Source: an uncultured Cetobacterium sp. | GTDB taxonomy: Bacteria; Fusobacteriota; Fusobacteriia; Fusobacteriales; Fusobacteriaceae | Assembly: GCA_900766645.1 (NCBI GenBank) | Contig: CAAFWD010000015.1 | Span: forward strand, 1 to 8,574 | Length of the DNA: 8,574 nt | Direction of reading: 5' to 3' | In this document: positions 1 through 5,434 of the stretch, piece by piece | Position numbering within the stretch: the stretch's first letter is position 1 | How the letters are laid out: the number at the start of each line of letters is the position of its first letter | Program-made: the position numbers and the translations under genes | The notes under the pieces: generated by a model | The model's input: the letters and a program-made list of their open reading frames with translations, nothing else | The model's database searches: none | What the model was told of the DNA's origin: nothing

Positions 1-15
1 AAAAGATGTATCATC

Positions 16-279
16 ATGAAGAAAGATTTTAAATTAAAAACACAACCTTCTAAAGAAGAAGTATCAAAGTTTGGTCAAGATATAAAAGACACTCAAAGGA
101 AAATAGAAGATGCTTTAAGATTTGCAGATAAATATTTCTATAAATCTAAGGATGAACATAAGCTCCTTGAAGAAGTTTATAATATATTAGAATTATATAG
201 ATGCTATATGGATGATAACCCGATTGAAGAAATGATACCAAACTCAAATGATAATGAATTAAATAAAGTATTTTATTAA
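16..279 (+). CDS. Small hypothetical protein (87 aa)
   Basis: I do not recognise this protein. It is 87 residues, highly charged, with a lysine-rich N-terminus (MKKDFKLKTQ) and mostly helix-forming sequence in the middle (residues about 15-65), ending in an acidic, asparagine-rich tail. No signal peptide, membrane segment or catalytic motif is visible. The ATG at 16 has no good Shine-Dalgarno sequence inside the window, and the frame is open back to base 1, so the true start could lie upstream. If the window is circular, an in-frame stop lies just before base 1 and the ATG at 16 becomes the best start, about 14 bases after the end of the DUF927 helicase gene. It would then be the last gene of the replication operon, since a strong terminator follows at once. 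Function unknown. Confidence 0.6.
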   Translation: MKKDFKLKTQPSKEEVSKFGQDIKDTQRKIEDALRFADKYFYKSKDEHKLLEEVYNILELYRCYMDDNPIEEMIPNSNDNELNKVFY

Positions 280-281
280 GA

Positions 282-309
282 AGCTTAGTCTTAGGACTAG
301 GCTTTTTTT
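282..309 (+). terminator. Rho-independent terminator after the 87-aa gene
   Basis: A 9-bp stem (AGCTTAGTC 282-290 with GACTAGGCT 295-303, one G-U pair) with a 4-base loop runs directly into seven T residues (303-309). It lies three bases after the stop codon of the preceding gene and separates it from the iteron-rich gene-free region. Confidence 0.85.
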
Positions 310-424
310 ATACTTCAATGTGTGACAAATAATAAGAAGTGTTACACCTAAGTTATGTGTTACACTTTTATATTAAAAAATGTCACCCATTTTGTTACCC
401 ATAAGAATGTAGCATTTCCAACAC

Positions 425-451
425 TGTTACCTATGTTACATATGTTACCCA
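425..451 (+). repeat. Three tandem 9-bp iterons
   Basis: TGTTACCTA, TGTTACATA and TGTTACCCA stand head to tail with a strict 9-bp period (425, 434, 443). A fourth TGTTACCCA lies at 393-401. The period and exact core set these apart from chance AT-rich repeats. Confidence 0.8.
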
Positions 452-508
452 TGTTTTTAGAGAGAAAAAAATTTTTAAATAAATATTATATTGATAGCTT
501 TTAACCCT

Positions 509-529
509 TAATAATAATAATAATAATAA
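509..529 (+). repeat. (TAA)7 trinucleotide run in the AT-rich core
   Basis: Seven perfect TAA units occupy 509-529 between the two iteron groups. Such a run melts easily and could serve as the DNA unwinding element of an origin. It may also vary in length between isolates by slippage. Confidence 0.8.
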
Positions 530-640
530 CTTTTATATTAAAAAATGTGTAAGAAGTGTAACAACGTTGATATATCTACATTTTTATGTGTTACAAAAAG
601 TGTAACTTATGTGTTACAAGAAATATAGAATGTGTAACAA

Positions 641-932
641 GATTGATAATTATAATTTATTTTGAAGCTTCTTTTTTTTGAGAAAGTCCAATTTGTTTAA
701 TTTGTTTAATCTTAAAGGCTGTCTACTTTTACGATAATGTTATACTTAATATATAGCAAATATAATATAAATTAAGGCATTTTGTTTAGACTGACTAAAC
801 TTTTAGCCAAAAACATTAATTTTAGGGAAAGTCGAAAAGTCGGCCGAACTACAACCATTGAAAATACTACATTCTTTCTAACTATACCGAAAAACGATAT
901 TTAGGGGATAGTTAAAATAGGGAGTTGATAAC
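641..932 (+). promoter_or_regulatory. Gene-free leader of the capsid/packaging operon
   Basis: No gene is visible in these 292 bases. They hold a tandem 9-mer AATTTGTTT at 690-698 and 699-707, a perfect TATAAT at 761-766 without a convincing -35 box, an inverted repeat GTTTAG/CTAAAC (784-789 with 795-800), a tandem 8-mer AAAGTCGA/AAAGTCGG (828-843) followed by CCGAACT, and a long dyad: TAACTATACC (879-888) with GGGATAGTTA (905-914), one mismatch and a 16-base loop. The dyad ends five bases before the SD (AGGGAG, 919-924) of the ERCC4 gene. The region must carry the promoter and probably an operator for the capsid operon, but I cannot place a consensus promoter with confidence. Confidence 0.45.
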
Positions 933-1436
933 ATGGATTTCACATATAAAATCTTGGTGGATTCAAGAGAAAAAGAAAACAAACATATAGTAGACAAATT
1001 TAAAACAAATAACATAGAGGTGGACAACGTAGCCTTAGTTATAGGGGATTATAGAATACAGACTGGTACTTATATAGCTCCAGTAGTAATCGAGCGTAAA
1101 GGTAGTCTTGATGAGCTTATAGGAAACTTATTAGATAAGGACAAAGATAATGAGGGCAATAACCGTTTTATAAGGGAGCTTAATAGAGCTAGAGATAGCA
1201 AAATAAGGATTATATTACTTATAGAAGATAAAGATTTCTATGTGAAGCTTCTTACAGGGGACTATAGGAGCAAGGTTAATCCTAAGGCTATCAGAGGTAT
1301 GGTTATGAGCTTAGAAGCTAAATACCCTAACTTAAGCATAGTGGGAGTTGATAAGAGCACATCAGCTTCTTATATTCATACAACGTTATATTACCACTTA
1401 AGACAAATAATGAAGGAGGTTGAGAAATATGGATAA
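933..1436 (+). CDS. ERCC4-domain (XPF-type) nuclease
   Basis: A 167-residue protein that is almost entirely an ERCC4/XPF-family nuclease domain, a metal-dependent nuclease fold acting on branched DNA. The family motif is clear: DSREK at 10-14, GDY at 38-40, and ERKxxxD at 54-60 (E54, R55, K56, D60), followed by a conserved RF..EL segment at 78-83. No helicase or helix-hairpin-helix domain is attached, as is usual for phage stand-alone versions. The ATG at 933 has an AGGGAG SD eight bases upstream. It is the first gene of the capsid/terminase run and overlaps the scaffold-like gene by 8 bp. From that position I infer a role in resolving branched or concatemeric DNA before packaging, comparable to HNH nucleases next to terminases in cos phages. 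A role in recombination or replication is an alternative. Confidence 0.88.
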   Translation: MDFTYKILVDSREKENKHIVDKFKTNNIEVDNVALVIGDYRIQTGTYIAPVVIERKGSLDELIGNLLDKDKDNEGNNRFIRELNRARDSKIRIILLIEDKDFYVKLLTGDYRSKVNPKAIRGMVMSLEAKYPNLSIVGVDKSTSASYIHTTLYYHLRQIMKEVEKYG

Positions 1437-1809
1437 TCAAGAAATAGATATAGTGGCTTTACAACAAGAGCTTGAAACTCTTAAGGCTTCATATGCCGAA
1501 CTAGAAGGTAAATACAATCAACTAGACAATACTCACAAGGAGTACAAGCTAAATGTTGAATTTCAAAGGGATATATCAGACTTATATGAACCTATTGGAG
1601 ATGAAGATAAAGAAACCCTTAAGGCTCTAAAAGCTTCAGGTGAAGACAAGGTTTACAACATGTTATTAAATTCCTTAAAATCTAGTAGATCAACTGGAGG
1701 ATTAGGAAATTTTGCAAGAGCGTTTAGTTCGGTTAATACAAATACGGATAATCAAACACAAAATATAGATGCTTTTACAGAAGCTATCAATGAATTAAAA
1801 GGAGAGTAA
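1429..1809 (+). CDS. Putative capsid scaffolding protein
   Basis: A 126-residue acidic protein. Residues about 6-50 form a clear coiled coil (repeated leucines in LQQELETLKASYAELEGKY), the middle is helical and charged, and the C-terminal third is serine-, asparagine- and threonine-rich before a final short helix (AFTEAINELKGE). A small coiled-coil protein directly upstream of a capsid gene is the typical position and build of a phage scaffolding protein, which directs shell assembly and is then lost. This call rests on build and position, not on a recognised sequence motif. The start is ATG 1429, served by AAGGAGGT at 1413-1420. A TTG at 1420 in the same frame lies inside that SD and is unlikely. 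The gene overlaps the ERCC4 gene by 8 bp and ends three bases before the capsid gene, suggesting translational coupling. Confidence 0.7.
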   Translation: MDNQEIDIVALQQELETLKASYAELEGKYNQLDNTHKEYKLNVEFQRDISDLYEPIGDEDKETLKALKASGEDKVYNMLLNSLKSSRSTGGLGNFARAFSSVNTNTDNQTQNIDAFTEAINELKGE

Positions 1810-1812
1810 TCT

Positions 1813-2670
1813 ATGTCAGATACACAATTTATAAAAGATAATTTAAAAGGATCAGTACCAACTGAAATAGCAAAAGAAGTAATAAAAAATATAGTTTCAC
1901 AATCAACGGCATTTAAAGTATGTAAGCATGTGCCAATGTCATCAGATAAGAAAGTTTTACCAATGTTAAGTGATACAGGTTCAGCTTACTGGACAGAAGA
2001 AGGTGAAGAAATACAAACTTCAATACATGGATGGGAATATCCAGAGTTAGAAGCTAAAAAACTAGCTGTAATAATACCTTTTACAAAGGAGAAATATGAA
2101 GATTCTGTTATGAATGTAATGGAAGAAATAAAGCAAGGAATATCAGATGCTTTTACAAAATCAATAGATTCAGCTATATTCTTTGGAACAAATACTCCAT
2201 TCGATACTAATATAGTAGGTTCAGTTTTAGAAGGCTCTAAAATAGAAAATAGCGGTAAATTAGATATGGATATATCAGAGGCTATGAGCAAAATAGAAGC
2301 TAATGACCTTGTAGTTAATGGAATAATAGCTCCAAATAGTGTAAAAGCAACACTTAGAACATTAAGAGATTCTAACGGTAATGCTTTAGTTGTGCCAGGA
2401 GGAGCTACTGGAACTCAAATATATAGTACTCCAATACATATACCTACAAGTAAAGTATGGGATGATTCAAAAGCATCTTCTATAGTAGGTGACTTCAATA
2501 GAGCGGTTATAGGTACAAGATCAGGAATAACTTATGAAGTTTTAGATCAGGCAACTGTTGGAGGAATAAACTTAGCTGAAAGAGATTTATTAGCTATAAA
2601 ATGCACAATGAGATTTGGGTTTAAAGTCGTAGATCCTAAAGCATTTGCATTAATAAAACCACACGCATAG
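1813..2670 (+). CDS. HK97-fold major capsid protein
   Basis: A 285-residue major capsid protein of the HK97-fold phage capsid family, which forms the icosahedral shell. Family features include the N-terminal helical arm (about 1-35), the AYWTEEGEEI segment at 58-67 leading into the E-loop, the KLAVIIPFTKEKYEDS strand and spine-helix region, an A-domain with VNGIIAPNSVKATLRTLRDSNG, and the C-terminal segment ending in a beta-rich FGFKVVDPKAFALIKP. The length matches the mature form of HK97-like capsid proteins. There is no N-terminal delta domain and no protease gene nearby, so scaffolding by a separate protein is expected, in line with the gene before it. The SD AAAAGGAGAG (1797-1806) fixes the ATG at 1813. 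A hairpin follows the stop codon. Confidence 0.93.
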   Translation: MSDTQFIKDNLKGSVPTEIAKEVIKNIVSQSTAFKVCKHVPMSSDKKVLPMLSDTGSAYWTEEGEEIQTSIHGWEYPELEAKKLAVIIPFTKEKYEDSVMNVMEEIKQGISDAFTKSIDSAIFFGTNTPFDTNIVGSVLEGSKIENSGKLDMDISEAMSKIEANDLVVNGIIAPNSVKATLRTLRDSNGNALVVPGGATGTQIYSTPIHIPTSKVWDDSKASSIVGDFNRAVIGTRSGITYEVLDQATVGGINLAERDLLAIKCTMRFGFKVVDPKAFALIKPHA

Positions 2671-2676
2671 TATTAT

Positions 2677-2712
2677 GGGCTGTTCATAAATTAATAAATG
2701 AACAGCTCTTTT
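2677..2712 (+). terminator. Partial terminator or attenuator between capsid and terminase genes
   Basis: An 11-bp stem (GGGCTGTTCAT 2677-2687 with ATGAACAGCTC 2698-2708, one G-U pair) with a 10-base loop is followed by only four T residues. With such a short T-run it should terminate incompletely, giving abundant capsid mRNA and less terminase mRNA. That would fit the hundreds of capsid subunits needed per particle against a handful of terminase molecules. Confidence 0.5.
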
Positions 2713-2730
2713 CATAAATTAATAAATGAA
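2683..2730 (+). repeat. Duplicated 20-bp hairpin element
   Basis: TTCATAAATTAATAAATGAA occurs exactly at 2683-2702 and 2711-2730. Each copy is itself an inverted repeat (TTCAT/ATGAA), and the second copy extends to TTTTCAT/ATGAAAA. The first copy forms the upper part of the stem-loop after the capsid gene. The second lies just before the terminase SD. The two can fold separately or pair with each other. Confidence 0.8.
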
Positions 2731-2750
2731 AAAAGTTAGGAGGGGCGGAA

Positions 2751-3128
2751 ATGGTTGATTTAAATGATAATCAGATTAAGTTCTGTGAATGGTATCTACT
2801 AAATAGTAATGCTACAGAAGCTTATAGAATGGCATATGAGACGGATTCAAAGCACTGTAAGACATTAGGAAATAGGCTTCTTAAAAATCCTAAAATTCAA
2901 TCTTATTTAAAGGCTAAAATGAAGCAGAAGAGCGAAGCTATAGCCAAAGAAGATGAATTACTTATGTATCTAACTGAAATCGCTAGAAATGGCAATAACA
3001 AGGTCGGAGATAGATTAAAAGCTATAGAACTATTAGGTAAAAAGTGGGGAATGAATATTCCTGATAAAAAAGAAGAAGTGATTGAAATAGAATTCACTCA
3101 AAATGAGGTGGAAGCGGATGAAGATTAA
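2751..3128 (+). CDS. terS: Terminase small subunit
   Basis: A 125-residue protein of the Terminase_2 (P27/PBSX-like TerS) family, which recognises the packaging site on phage DNA and hands it to the large subunit. The N-terminal DNA-binding region has the typical pattern LNDNQIKFCEWYLLNSNATEAYRMAYETDS (residues 4-33), followed by a helix around GNRLLKNPKIQSYL. A central oligomerisation region then leads to the conserved segment GDRLKAIELLGKKWGMN (about 85-101), and the tail is acidic and probably contacts TerL. A strong SD (AGGAGGGG, 2738-2745) precedes ATG 2751. The gene overlaps the TerL gene by 11 bp. Full length for the family. A dedicated TerS suggests the element specifies packaging of its own DNA. 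Confidence 0.9.
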   Translation: MVDLNDNQIKFCEWYLLNSNATEAYRMAYETDSKHCKTLGNRLLKNPKIQSYLKAKMKQKSEAIAKEDELLMYLTEIARNGNNKVGDRLKAIELLGKKWGMNIPDKKEEVIEIEFTQNEVEADED

Positions 3129-4452
3129 TTTTAATATAGATGAATTTAAAAAGACGATACTCCCAGTATACAGACCATACCTAGAAGATTACAAAAGTAG
3201 GATAAATGTATTCTATGGTGGAGCTGGTAGTGGTAAATCGGTGTTTGTTACTCAAAAAATGATATATAAGCTATTTAAATCTAAAAGAAAATGCTTAGTA
3301 GTTAGAAAAGTTGGAGCTACTATAAGAGCTTCTATATTTGAAGAATTTAAAACTAGATTAGCAGAAATGGATATGACTCAATACTGCAAGATAAATAAAA
3401 CAGATATGACCATTGAGTTGCCTAACGGTTCAGTCTTTATTATGAGAGGACTTGATGATCAAGAAAAAATCAAAAGTATTAGTGGTATAGATGATATTGT
3501 TATAGAAGAGGCAACGGAGCTTACTCAAGAAGATTTTGAACAGCTTAATCTACGTCTTAGAAGTAAAAAGAAGGAGCAACAGATCCATTTAATGTTTAAC
3601 CCAGTATCAAAGCAAAATTGGGTATATAAATATTTTAATTTTGACACTGGAAAAACTCCGAAGAATACACGTGTAATCAAGACAACATACACAGATAATA
3701 TATTCCTTCCAAAAGCTTATATAGAGAATATGGACAGGCTAAAAGAAACCAACTACGCATGGTGGAAAATATATGCAAATGGTGAGTTTAGCACATTAGA
3801 TAAAAGGGTTTTTACCAACTGGGAAGTTTTAGATTTCAATATAGAACAGATAAAATCTAGGGATTATGTGGAACAAGTCAAAGAAGACGGTATTTCAATA
3901 TCTAAGGTTATGTTTCCTAAAAGCAATCCATTATATAGAAAATCTTTTAGTAATGAAGGATCTGTCTTAGGTATGGACTTTGGTTACAATGATCCAACGG
4001 CTATGACTGTATCATATGTTGATATGAAGCGAATGGAAATATATATTTACGATGAGCATTATCAAAGGCAAATGACAAATAAGGATATAGCAGCAATGGT
4101 TAAACATAAAGGGTATTTAGATAATTTAATAATAGCAGACAGTGCAAATCCAAAGGATATAAAGGACCTTAATGCATTAGGGTTACGCGTAAAGGGAGCT
4201 AAAAAAGGTAAGGATAGTATAATGAACGGTATTAGAAGGTTGCAGCAATTCAAGATATACATACATCCTAAGTGTGAAAATATGATTATAGAAGCTGAAA
4301 ACTACACATGGACAAAAGATAAGGTAACAGGTCAATACATAGATAAACCTTTAGATAATGGATTCTGTCATCTTTTTGATGCATTGAGATATTCAACTGA
4401 ATTTATAAAAACTAGAAAAGATGGCTTTCTACATGTCAATATGTCTAGATAG
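3118..4452 (+). CDS. terL: Terminase large subunit (PBSX family packaging ATPase/nuclease)
   Basis: A 444-residue phage DNA-packaging motor. The N-terminal ATPase domain has Walker A GGAGSGKS (34-41), Walker B IDDIVIEEA (124-132, catalytic Glu at 130 or 131) and the coupling motif HLMFNP (157-162). The C-terminal RNase H-like nuclease domain keeps all three expected acidic residues: D287 in GMDFGYNDPTA, D341 in LIIADSANP and D421 in CHLFDALRYS. The protein is intact and looks active. I chose ATG 3118 over ATG 3103 because GAGGTGG (3106-3112) is a fitting SD for 3118, and nothing suitable precedes 3103. In ordinary phages a portal gene follows TerL. Here only a 98-aa protein follows, so the docking site for this motor must come from elsewhere. 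Confidence 0.95.
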   Translation: MKINFNIDEFKKTILPVYRPYLEDYKSRINVFYGGAGSGKSVFVTQKMIYKLFKSKRKCLVVRKVGATIRASIFEEFKTRLAEMDMTQYCKINKTDMTIELPNGSVFIMRGLDDQEKIKSISGIDDIVIEEATELTQEDFEQLNLRLRSKKKEQQIHLMFNPVSKQNWVYKYFNFDTGKTPKNTRVIKTTYTDNIFLPKAYIENMDRLKETNYAWWKIYANGEFSTLDKRVFTNWEVLDFNIEQIKSRDYVEQVKEDGISISKVMFPKSNPLYRKSFSNEGSVLGMDFGYNDPTAMTVSYVDMKRMEIYIYDEHYQRQMTNKDIAAMVKHKGYLDNLIIADSANPKDIKDLNALGLRVKGAKKGKDSIMNGIRRLQQFKIYIHPKCENMIIEAENYTWTKDKVTGQYIDKPLDNGFCHLFDALRYSTEFIKTRKDGFLHVNMSR

Positions 4453-4462
4453 GGGTTATATT

Positions 4463-4759
4463 ATGAGTAAATATCCAAATGAATTAGATAAAGAAACTAT
4501 TAAATGGTTAAGAACCTATGGATATACATTAAATGCTGATGATAAGAGGTATCAGAAGATTAAATCTAAGATAAAAGAGATAGATCCATATAGATATTAT
4601 TTTTATATTGATTTAGATATTAAGAGAGAATCAGAAGAATATGCAATGAGCTATCAAGCTGTATATGAGAATCAAAAAGAATACTGGAGAACAGTTAAAA
4701 GAAGAGTCAAAGAGTACAAAAAGAAGATGATAAAAGAAAAATATGGATTAATTAAATAA
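4463..4759 (+). CDS. Small basic hypothetical protein (98 aa)
   Basis: I do not recognise this protein. It is 98 residues, rich in lysine, tyrosine, arginine and glutamate, and predicted mostly helical, with a very basic C-terminal helix (WRTVKRRVKEYKKKMIKEKYG, about 74-94). No membrane segment, signal peptide or enzyme motif is visible. The start is ATG 4463 with AGGGG at 4451-4455; an in-frame ATG at 4421 lies inside the terL gene without an SD. It begins 10 bases after terL and closes the capsid/packaging run, ending just before the promoter of the next cassette. Its size rules out a portal protein. A DNA-binding accessory, head-completion or size-determining function would fit the position but is only a guess. 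Confidence 0.75.
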   Translation: MSKYPNELDKETIKWLRTYGYTLNADDKRYQKIKSKIKEIDPYRYYFYIDLDIKRESEEYAMSYQAVYENQKEYWRTVKRRVKEYKKKMIKEKYGLIK

Positions 4760-4765
4760 AAAGTA

Positions 4766-4794
4766 TTGACGTCATGACGTCAAGGTGATAATAT
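4766..4794 (+). promoter_or_regulatory. Consensus promoter overlapped by a tandem TGACGTCA operator
   Basis: The promoter has -35 TTGACG (4766-4771), a 17-bp spacer and -10 TAATAT (4789-4794), five of six matches in each box. The -35 box is the left end of a perfect 18-bp palindrome, TTGACGTCATGACGTCAA (4766-4783), which is also two abutting copies of the 8-bp palindrome TGACGTCA (4767-4774, 4775-4782). Ribbon-helix-helix repressors such as MetJ bind tandem 8-bp palindromes (met box AGACGTCT) with exactly this spacing. The next gene encodes an RHH protein, so autorepression is the natural reading. A repressor bound here would cover the -35 box. I found no second perfect copy of TGACGTCA in the window. 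Confidence 0.85.
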
Positions 4795-4819
4795 ATGTTT
4801 TGTAAGGAGGTGATACACA

Positions 4820-5008
4820 TTGGCAAGAAAAAAGATGACTGTATATGTAGAAGAAGCAGCAATAATAAATGCTAAAAAATTTGCACTTGATAATGGTATT
4901 AGCTTGTCAGATGTGGTTGACACACTATTGCAAAACATAAACGCAGAAATAGTTAAAGATAAACTAACTGTATATGAGATATGCAGAAGAAATCAATTAG
5001 AAAAATAA
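4820..5008 (+). CDS. Ribbon-helix-helix DNA-binding regulator (62 aa)
   Basis: A 62-residue protein with the ribbon-helix-helix layout: an N-terminal basic strand (ARKKMTVYVEE, 2-12) that would insert into the major groove, helix A (AAIINAKKFALDNG, about 12-25), the turn ISLSDVV, and helix B (LSDVVDTLLQNI, about 28-39). A short helical tail (VKDKLTVYEICRRNQ) follows. RHH proteins act as dimers and repress transcription. The start is TTG 4820, decided by a near-perfect SD AAGGAGGTGAT (4804-4814); the next ATG at 4835 is too far from it. It has its own promoter with a double palindromic operator, so it is probably autorepressed. It could also act on other element promoters or on replication, as plasmid CopG does. 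The exact family is not recognised. Confidence 0.8.
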   Translation: MARKKMTVYVEEAAIINAKKFALDNGISLSDVVDTLLQNINAEIVKDKLTVYEICRRNQLEK

Positions 5009-5014
5009 AAAAAG

Positions 5015-5074
5015 AGCCGTACACATGATACAAGCCCTTATCTAGCAAATAATATTATATCATGTGCATAGGCT
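5015..5074. repeat. Long interrupted inverted repeat after the RHH gene
   Basis: CACATGATA (5022-5030) pairs with TATCATGTG (5058-5066), and after a small internal bulge AGCC (5015-5018) pairs with GGCT (5071-5074), around a 27-base loop. On the minus strand the stem is followed by seven T residues (complement of the A run at 5007-5013), so it could work as a minus-strand terminator. On the plus strand it is a structured leader ending seven bases before the SD of the next small gene. No minus-strand gene nearby needs a terminator. An operator, RNA switch or processing site are alternatives. Confidence 0.6.
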
Positions 5075-5094
5075 ACTGGTAAAGGGGATTCTAT

Positions 5095-5205
5095 ATGAGT
5101 TATAAAAGATTTAAGATAATCAAAGAAATATTATTAATGGCTAATAAAGATTTATCAAGTAAAGAAGCTCTTGGTATAGCTATAAAGCTAAATAAATTAA
5201 AATAG
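5095..5205 (+). CDS. Very small hypothetical protein (36 aa)
   Basis: A 36-codon frame with a good SD (AAAGGGG, 5081-5087, seven bases before ATG 5095). The product begins MSYKRFKIIKEILLM and continues with KDLSSKEALGIAIKLNKLK. It is basic and amphipathic, with two likely helices around a SSKEA turn. There is no membrane segment and no recognised family. It lies in the RHH cassette, after the long inverted repeat and 57 bases before the next small gene. The SD and the clean spacing make it more likely a real gene than a chance frame. Function unknown. Confidence 0.5.
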   Translation: MSYKRFKIIKEILLMANKDLSSKEALGIAIKLNKLK

Positions 5206-5262
5206 GAATATTCTCAAGATAAATATATATAATATAAAAACAACATAGGGGGAATTTCACAA

Positions 5263-5430
5263 ATGAAAGAACTTATAAAATCAGGATTCACAGGTAATGC
5301 AGAGGCATATGATATATTTCATGAGCTTTATAATAGATTCGCAGAAAGATTGGAAGAGCTTGGAGCAGATGACAGCATGTTCATAGAATTAAGTGCTTTA
5401 TGTGAAGCAAGCAGAAGAATTTATATGTAA
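5263..5430 (+). CDS. Small acidic hypothetical protein (55 aa)
   Basis: A 55-codon frame with a strong SD (AGGGGGAA, 5247-5253) before ATG 5263. The product is acidic and helical: MKELIKSGFTGNAEAYDIFHE, then LYNRFAERLEELGADDSMFIELSALCEASRRIYM. Regularly spaced hydrophobic residues suggest a two-helix bundle. No family recognised. It is the last gene of the RHH cassette, and a textbook terminator follows five bases after its stop codon, which supports it as a real gene. Small acidic phage and plasmid proteins often act by binding another protein, but nothing in the sequence names a partner. Confidence 0.6.
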   Translation: MKELIKSGFTGNAEAYDIFHELYNRFAERLEELGADDSMFIELSALCEASRRIYM

Positions 5431-5434
5431 ATTT

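Larger units (their letters stand above)
364..548 (+). repeat. 20-bp exact direct repeat bracketing the iteron region core
   Basis: ACTTTTATATTAAAAAATGT occurs at 364-383 and again at 529-548, each time next to a GTGT or GTGTTAC-type iteron. The repeats enclose the three tandem 9-mers and the (TAA)7 run. They suggest an internal duplication of an iteron plus its flank, or paired AT-rich elements of an origin. Confidence 0.8.
320..640. other. Candidate replication origin: TGTTAC iterons flanking an AT-rich core
   Basis: Eight TGTTAC cores start at 340, 358, 393, 425, 434, 443, 589 and 612. Inverted GTAACA/GTAACT cores start at 558, 602 and 634. Looser variants (TGTGACA 321, TGTCAC 381) add to these. 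Two copies are the longer GTGTTACAC (339-347, 357-365). The repeats fall into a left group (321-451) and a right group (556-640) separated by a very AT-rich stretch (about 452-546) that contains (TAA)7. Repeat groups around an AT-rich unwinding element are the known layout of iteron origins, including the SaPI origin, which lies downstream of its rep gene. No ORF of note is present on either strand. That the DUF927 protein or another element-encoded protein binds here is inference. The repeats could instead be operator sites for a regulator. Confidence 0.6.

Noticed and set aside
320..640. CRISPR array
   Set aside because: The repeats are short (6-9 bp), unevenly spaced and in both orientations, with no spacers of constant length and no cas genes. 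They fit iterons or operator sites.
664..679. GAAGCTTC followed by eight T residues as a terminator
   Set aside because: It is a palindrome with no loop, so it cannot fold as a terminator hairpin, and no gene ends near it.
1986..2291. Minus-strand open frame of 101 codons inside the capsid gene, with similar minus-strand frames at 2903-3097, 4062-4262, 5596-5907, 5935-6162, 6673-7047 and 7336-7539
   Set aside because: All lie opposite well-supported plus-strand genes, give serine/isoleucine/leucine-rich low-complexity proteins typical of reverse reading of AT-rich genes, and lack good ribosome binding sites.
3103..3117. Upstream starts for terL (3103), the scaffold-like gene (TTG 1420) and the 98-aa gene (4421)
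   Set aside because: None has a Shine-Dalgarno sequence at a fitting distance. The TTG at 1420 is inside the SD of the next ATG, and 4421 lies within terL. The starts at 3118, 1429 and 4463 each have a proper SD.
4463..4759. The 98-aa protein after terL as a portal protein
   Set aside because: Portal proteins are several hundred residues long with a recognisable fold. This is a short, basic, helical protein with no portal features.
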